This document shows positions 6,029-8,178 of a stretch of DNA of 8,178 nucleotides, in pieces (within the stretch, counting starts at the first letter, position 1; each line of letters starts with the position of its first letter). The notes under the pieces are model-generated. The model was not told the DNA's origin. It ran no database searches and saw only the letters and a list, made by a program, of their open reading frames with translations. Position numbers and translations under genes: made by a program. Source of the stretch: an uncultured Acetatifactor sp. (lineage in GTDB: Bacteria; Bacillota; Clostridia; Lachnospirales; Lachnospiraceae); the NCBI GenBank assembly GCA_910587555.1, contig CAJULV010000094.1:1-8178 (forward strand), written 5' to 3'.

Positions 6029-6071
6029 GGGGCTGCCGCATTCTGTCCATGACCCTTAATGCGACAGCCCC
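6029..6071. terminator. Large hairpin downstream of pepF, probable terminator
   Basis: GGGGCTGCCGCATT (6029-6042) and AATGCGACAGCCCC (6058-6071) pair over 14 bp with one C/A mismatch on the plus strand (a G-U pair on the minus strand), with a 15-base loop. It lies 37 bases after the pepF stop in the direction of pepF transcription and before the Crp/Fnr gene. On the minus strand no U-tract follows the 3' arm; on the plus strand TTGTTTT follows. So it is best formed as a pepF transcript end or 3' stabilising stem on one strand, and as a terminator-like signal on the other. The element is clear; its direction of action is not. Confidence 0.55.
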
Positions 6072-6107
6072 TTGTTTTGGAAAAATCAACTTACTGCCAG
6101 AGAAAAA

Positions 6108-7904
6108 TTATACCAGCTTTTCAATTTCATCCAGAACCTCGCCGAAGACATCCAGGGCCTCCTGGATGGGACGGGGCGTTTCCAGATCCACTCCGGCAAT
6201 TTTCAACAGCTCAACAGGAGGCAGCGAGCATCCGCCGGACAAAAATTCCTTGTATCTTGCCACTGCGGGAGCGCCCTCCTTCAGGATATTCCGGGCGATG
6301 GCCACTGCGGCGGAGAATCCGGTAGCGTACTGGTAGACGTAGAAATTATAATAAAAATGAGGAACCTTAGCCCATTCCACTGCGATTGCGGGATCGGAAA
6401 CCATATCCGGACCGAAGTAACGCTGATTCAGTTCATAGTAAACATCATTCAGAACCTGGGCGGTAAGGCTTTCTCCGGACTCTGCCAAAGCGTTTGTTTT
6501 CTTTTCGAATTCTGCAAACATTGCCTGACGGTATACCGTACCCTTAAAGCTGTCAAGGTAATGATTCAGCAGATATGCCCGCTCTTTGGCATCCGTGGTA
6601 TGTTTCAGCAGATACTCCATCAACAGTATTTCATTGCAGGTGGAAGCCACTTCCGCCACGAATATTCTATAATGCGAGTAGAAGTAGGGCTGGTTGGTGT
6701 TGGAGTAATGGGAGTGGAGGGCATGTCCCATCTCATGAGCAAGGGTAAACATATCGTCCAGGGTGTCGTCATAATTCAGGAGTACACAGGGATGTGAGCC
6801 GTAAGCGCCGGCGGAGTAAGCACCGCTGCGTTTTCCTTCATTTTCGTACACGTCAATCCAACGGTTTTGAAAGCCTTCCTGCAGCAGGCTGATATAGTCT
6901 TCCCCCAGAGGGGCCAGGGCTTTCAGCACGGTTTCCTTGGCTTCCTCGAAGCTGATTTTCCGGCTGGCATCGGGGATGATGGGCGTATATACGTCATACA
7001 TATGCAGCTCGTCCAAACCCAGCAGCCGTTTACGCAGGCTGACATAGCGGTACATTTTGTCCAGGTTGGCGTTAACGACGGTGAGCAGGTTCTCATATAC
7101 GCTGGGTGACACGTCATTGCCGCTGACGGCCGCTTCCAAGGTGGAAGCAAATTTGCGGGCTTTTGCGTAAAACATCAGCTTCTTGACCTGGCCGCTGTAA
7201 AGGCTTGCCAGCGTATTCTCAAATTGTTTATAGGTACGGTACACATTCTCGAATGCTTCCCTGCGTACGCGGCGGTCGGCAGACCTTATCAAAGTGCCGT
7301 ACCGGCCATGAGTGATGCGGATGGTCTCGCCGTTTTCATCGGTCATCTCAGGCAGCTTCAGGTCGGCATTGTTGAAGATGGAGAAGGTCTGGCTGGGAAT
7401 ACCGGACATTTCGCCTGTCATGGCCAGCAGGCGTTCCATCTCCGCGGACAGACGGTGGGGCTTCAGCCGCTGGATCTCCTGAATATATTTGCGGTATGCT
7501 TCCAGTTTCGGCTGTTCGGCATAATAGCGCTCCAGAGTTTCCGCGTCGATATCAAGGATTTCGGGATCTGCGAAGGCCAGCTTGCTGGAGATGGAGGCAT
7601 TAATGCTCTGCAGCTTCTGTACCATGGCCTGGTTGGCGGTATTGCCCACATCCTGGTCACTGAGATGATGGGCATAACTGTAGGCAGGCGTTGACTTTAT
7701 CTCCATTTCTTCCAGCTGCGTGAGGTAGGACAACAGGGTCTCCGCGCTGTCGGCTATATGCCCCTCCAATTCCGCCAGACGGGACGCGCGTTCCTGGATG
7801 TCCTCTATTACCGCTTCCCAGGCGGCTTTATCCGGACACAGGGCGGTGAGATCCCAGGTAAATTCCTCGTTAACTTCGCTTCTTTTTAATAATTCTTTTG
7901 CCAT
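6108..7904 (-). CDS. pepF: Oligoendopeptidase F (M3B metallopeptidase)
   Basis: A cytoplasmic zinc endopeptidase of 598 residues, the usual length for PepF, that cleaves short peptides after uptake or protein turnover. The zinc motif is HEMGH (His390, Glu391, His394) with the downstream third ligand Glu418 in FVAEVASTCNE. The substrate-binding tyrosine region YQYATGFSAAVA lies around residue 526. The N-terminal helical oligopeptidase F domain (to about residue 200) starts with EEFTWDLTALCPD and contains many Gln/Glu/Leu helices. The ATG at 7902-7904 is preceded by AAAGGAA about 5 bases upstream. It is on the same strand as the Crp/Fnr gene but separated by 264 bases with a hairpin, so the two are probably not one operon. 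No signal peptide and no disruption are seen. Confidence 0.96.
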   Translation of the reverse strand: MAKELLKRSEVNEEFTWDLTALCPDKAAWEAVIEDIQERASRLAELEGHIADSAETLLSYLTQLEEMEIKSTPAYSYAHHLSDQDVGNTANQAMVQKLQSINASISSKLAFADPEILDIDAETLERYYAEQPKLEAYRKYIQEIQRLKPHRLSAEMERLLAMTGEMSGIPSQTFSIFNNADLKLPEMTDENGETIRITHGRYGTLIRSADRRVRREAFENVYRTYKQFENTLASLYSGQVKKLMFYAKARKFASTLEAAVSGNDVSPSVYENLLTVVNANLDKMYRYVSLRKRLLGLDELHMYDVYTPIIPDASRKISFEEAKETVLKALAPLGEDYISLLQEGFQNRWIDVYENEGKRSGAYSAGAYGSHPCVLLNYDDTLDDMFTLAHEMGHALHSHYSNTNQPYFYSHYRIFVAEVASTCNEILLMEYLLKHTTDAKERAYLLNHYLDSFKGTVYRQAMFAEFEKKTNALAESGESLTAQVLNDVYYELNQRYFGPDMVSDPAIAVEWAKVPHFYYNFYVYQYATGFSAAVAIARNILKEGAPAVARYKEFLSGGCSLPPVELLKIAGVDLETPRPIQEALDVFGEVLDEIEKLV

Positions 7905-8006
7905 AATGTTCCTTTCTGCCGCCTTTTTCGCTGCCAGGGAAGGCGCCGAGGGGAAATTTTCGGGTAATCCGGGCAGACGGAGAGGCGGAATTTTTATGCT
8001 CTTTCC

Positions 8007-8035
8007 ATTATAATATATTTGGGTGGAAATGAAAA
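8007..8035 (-). promoter_or_regulatory. Promoter of pepF
   Basis: On the minus strand a perfect -10 TATAAT (8007-8012) is preceded, after 17 bases, by TTTTCA (8030-8035), 4 of 6 matches to the -35 consensus. Transcription would start near base 8000 and give a leader of about 95 bases. In that leader CGCCTT (read on the minus strand) can pair with AAGGCG about 14 bases later, close to the SD; this is a weak structure. Confidence 0.6.
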
Positions 8036-8178
8036 GAAAATTGTTGATCGGGAACTGAGATTAAAAATTTCAACCTTTTTTTGAACAATTTTTCACTTTC
8101 GGCATATTTACTAATTGGGTAGTGGGTATTTTGTAGAATTTAACTATACAGAATGAAATACAGCAGATGTGCTACCCT
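8036..8178. other. AT-rich right end, possible divergent promoter
   Basis: No gene starts here. On the plus strand TTGAAC (8082-8087) and TATTTA (starting 18 bases later at 8106) form a candidate promoter reading out of the window. It would make pepF and the next gene divergent. Confidence 0.3.
8063..8093. repeat. AT-rich inverted repeat upstream of pepF
   Basis: AAAAATTTCAA (8063-8073) and TTGAACAATTTTT (8081-8093) pair almost fully around the 7-base centre CCTTTTT. It lies upstream of the pepF -35 and overlaps the candidate plus-strand -35, so it may be an operator between two divergent genes. Low-complexity A/T tracts make chance pairing easy. Confidence 0.3.

Noticed and set aside
6072..6797. 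A 241-codon plus-strand open frame opposite pepF
   Set aside because: It overlaps the conserved C-terminal catalytic half of PepF in antisense and shows no motif of its own.
1..8178. CRISPR array, tRNA, rRNA, transposase or integrase
   Set aside because: No regularly spaced repeats, no cloverleaf or rRNA-like sequence, and no recombinase motif was seen on either strand.

Overview
The window looks like a chromosomal segment of a low-to-mid GC anaerobic Firmicute, probably a Clostridia/Lachnospiraceae-type gut bacterium. The reasons are the strong AGGAGG-type ribosome binding sites, a Lachnospiraceae-like lipoprotein, an M3 oligoendopeptidase F, and a clostridial type of Crp/Fnr regulator. I infer the taxonomy from protein style only and ran no search.

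Layout from left to right: (1) the 5' end of a membrane or secreted protein gene leaving the window on the minus strand (1-136, possibly from as far up as 313); (2) an AT-rich stretch (about 137-1072) with one small foreign-looking gene (524-826, ASCH/PUA-like) and a gene-poor tail; (3) an OmpR-family response regulator on the minus strand (1073-1759) with no kinase beside it; (4) a plus-strand lipoprotein reading frame (1971-2762) with no credible start codon, whose 3' end runs into the next operon; (5) a tight plus-strand operon of thioredoxin (2722-3027), single-domain rhodanese (3040-3357) and CoA-disulfide reductase fused to a C-terminal rhodanese (3359-5053); (6) a convergent Crp/Fnr-family regulator (5184-5843, minus); (7) oligoendopeptidase F (6108-7904, minus) with its own promoter; (8) an AT-rich right end without a gene.

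The most coherent unit is trxA - rhodanese - CoADR-rhodanese plus the Crp/Fnr gene. The three enzymes form a thiol/persulfide redox module: the rhodanese domains carry sulfane sulfur on a CQSGxRS loop, the flavoprotein reduces CoA disulfide or persulfides with NAD(P)H, and thioredoxin supplies a dithiol. Upstream of trxA, inside the tail of the lipoprotein frame, lies a near-perfect 27-bp palindrome with TGTGA/TCACA half sites. It is centred 29 bp before the first base of a TATCAT -10 box, which is class II activator geometry. The neighbouring regulator has a Crp-type recognition helix (R182-E183-xxx-R187) expected to read GTGA. I propose that this regulator controls the operon in response to a signal other than canonical cAMP. 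This is inference, but two independent lines of sequence evidence support it.
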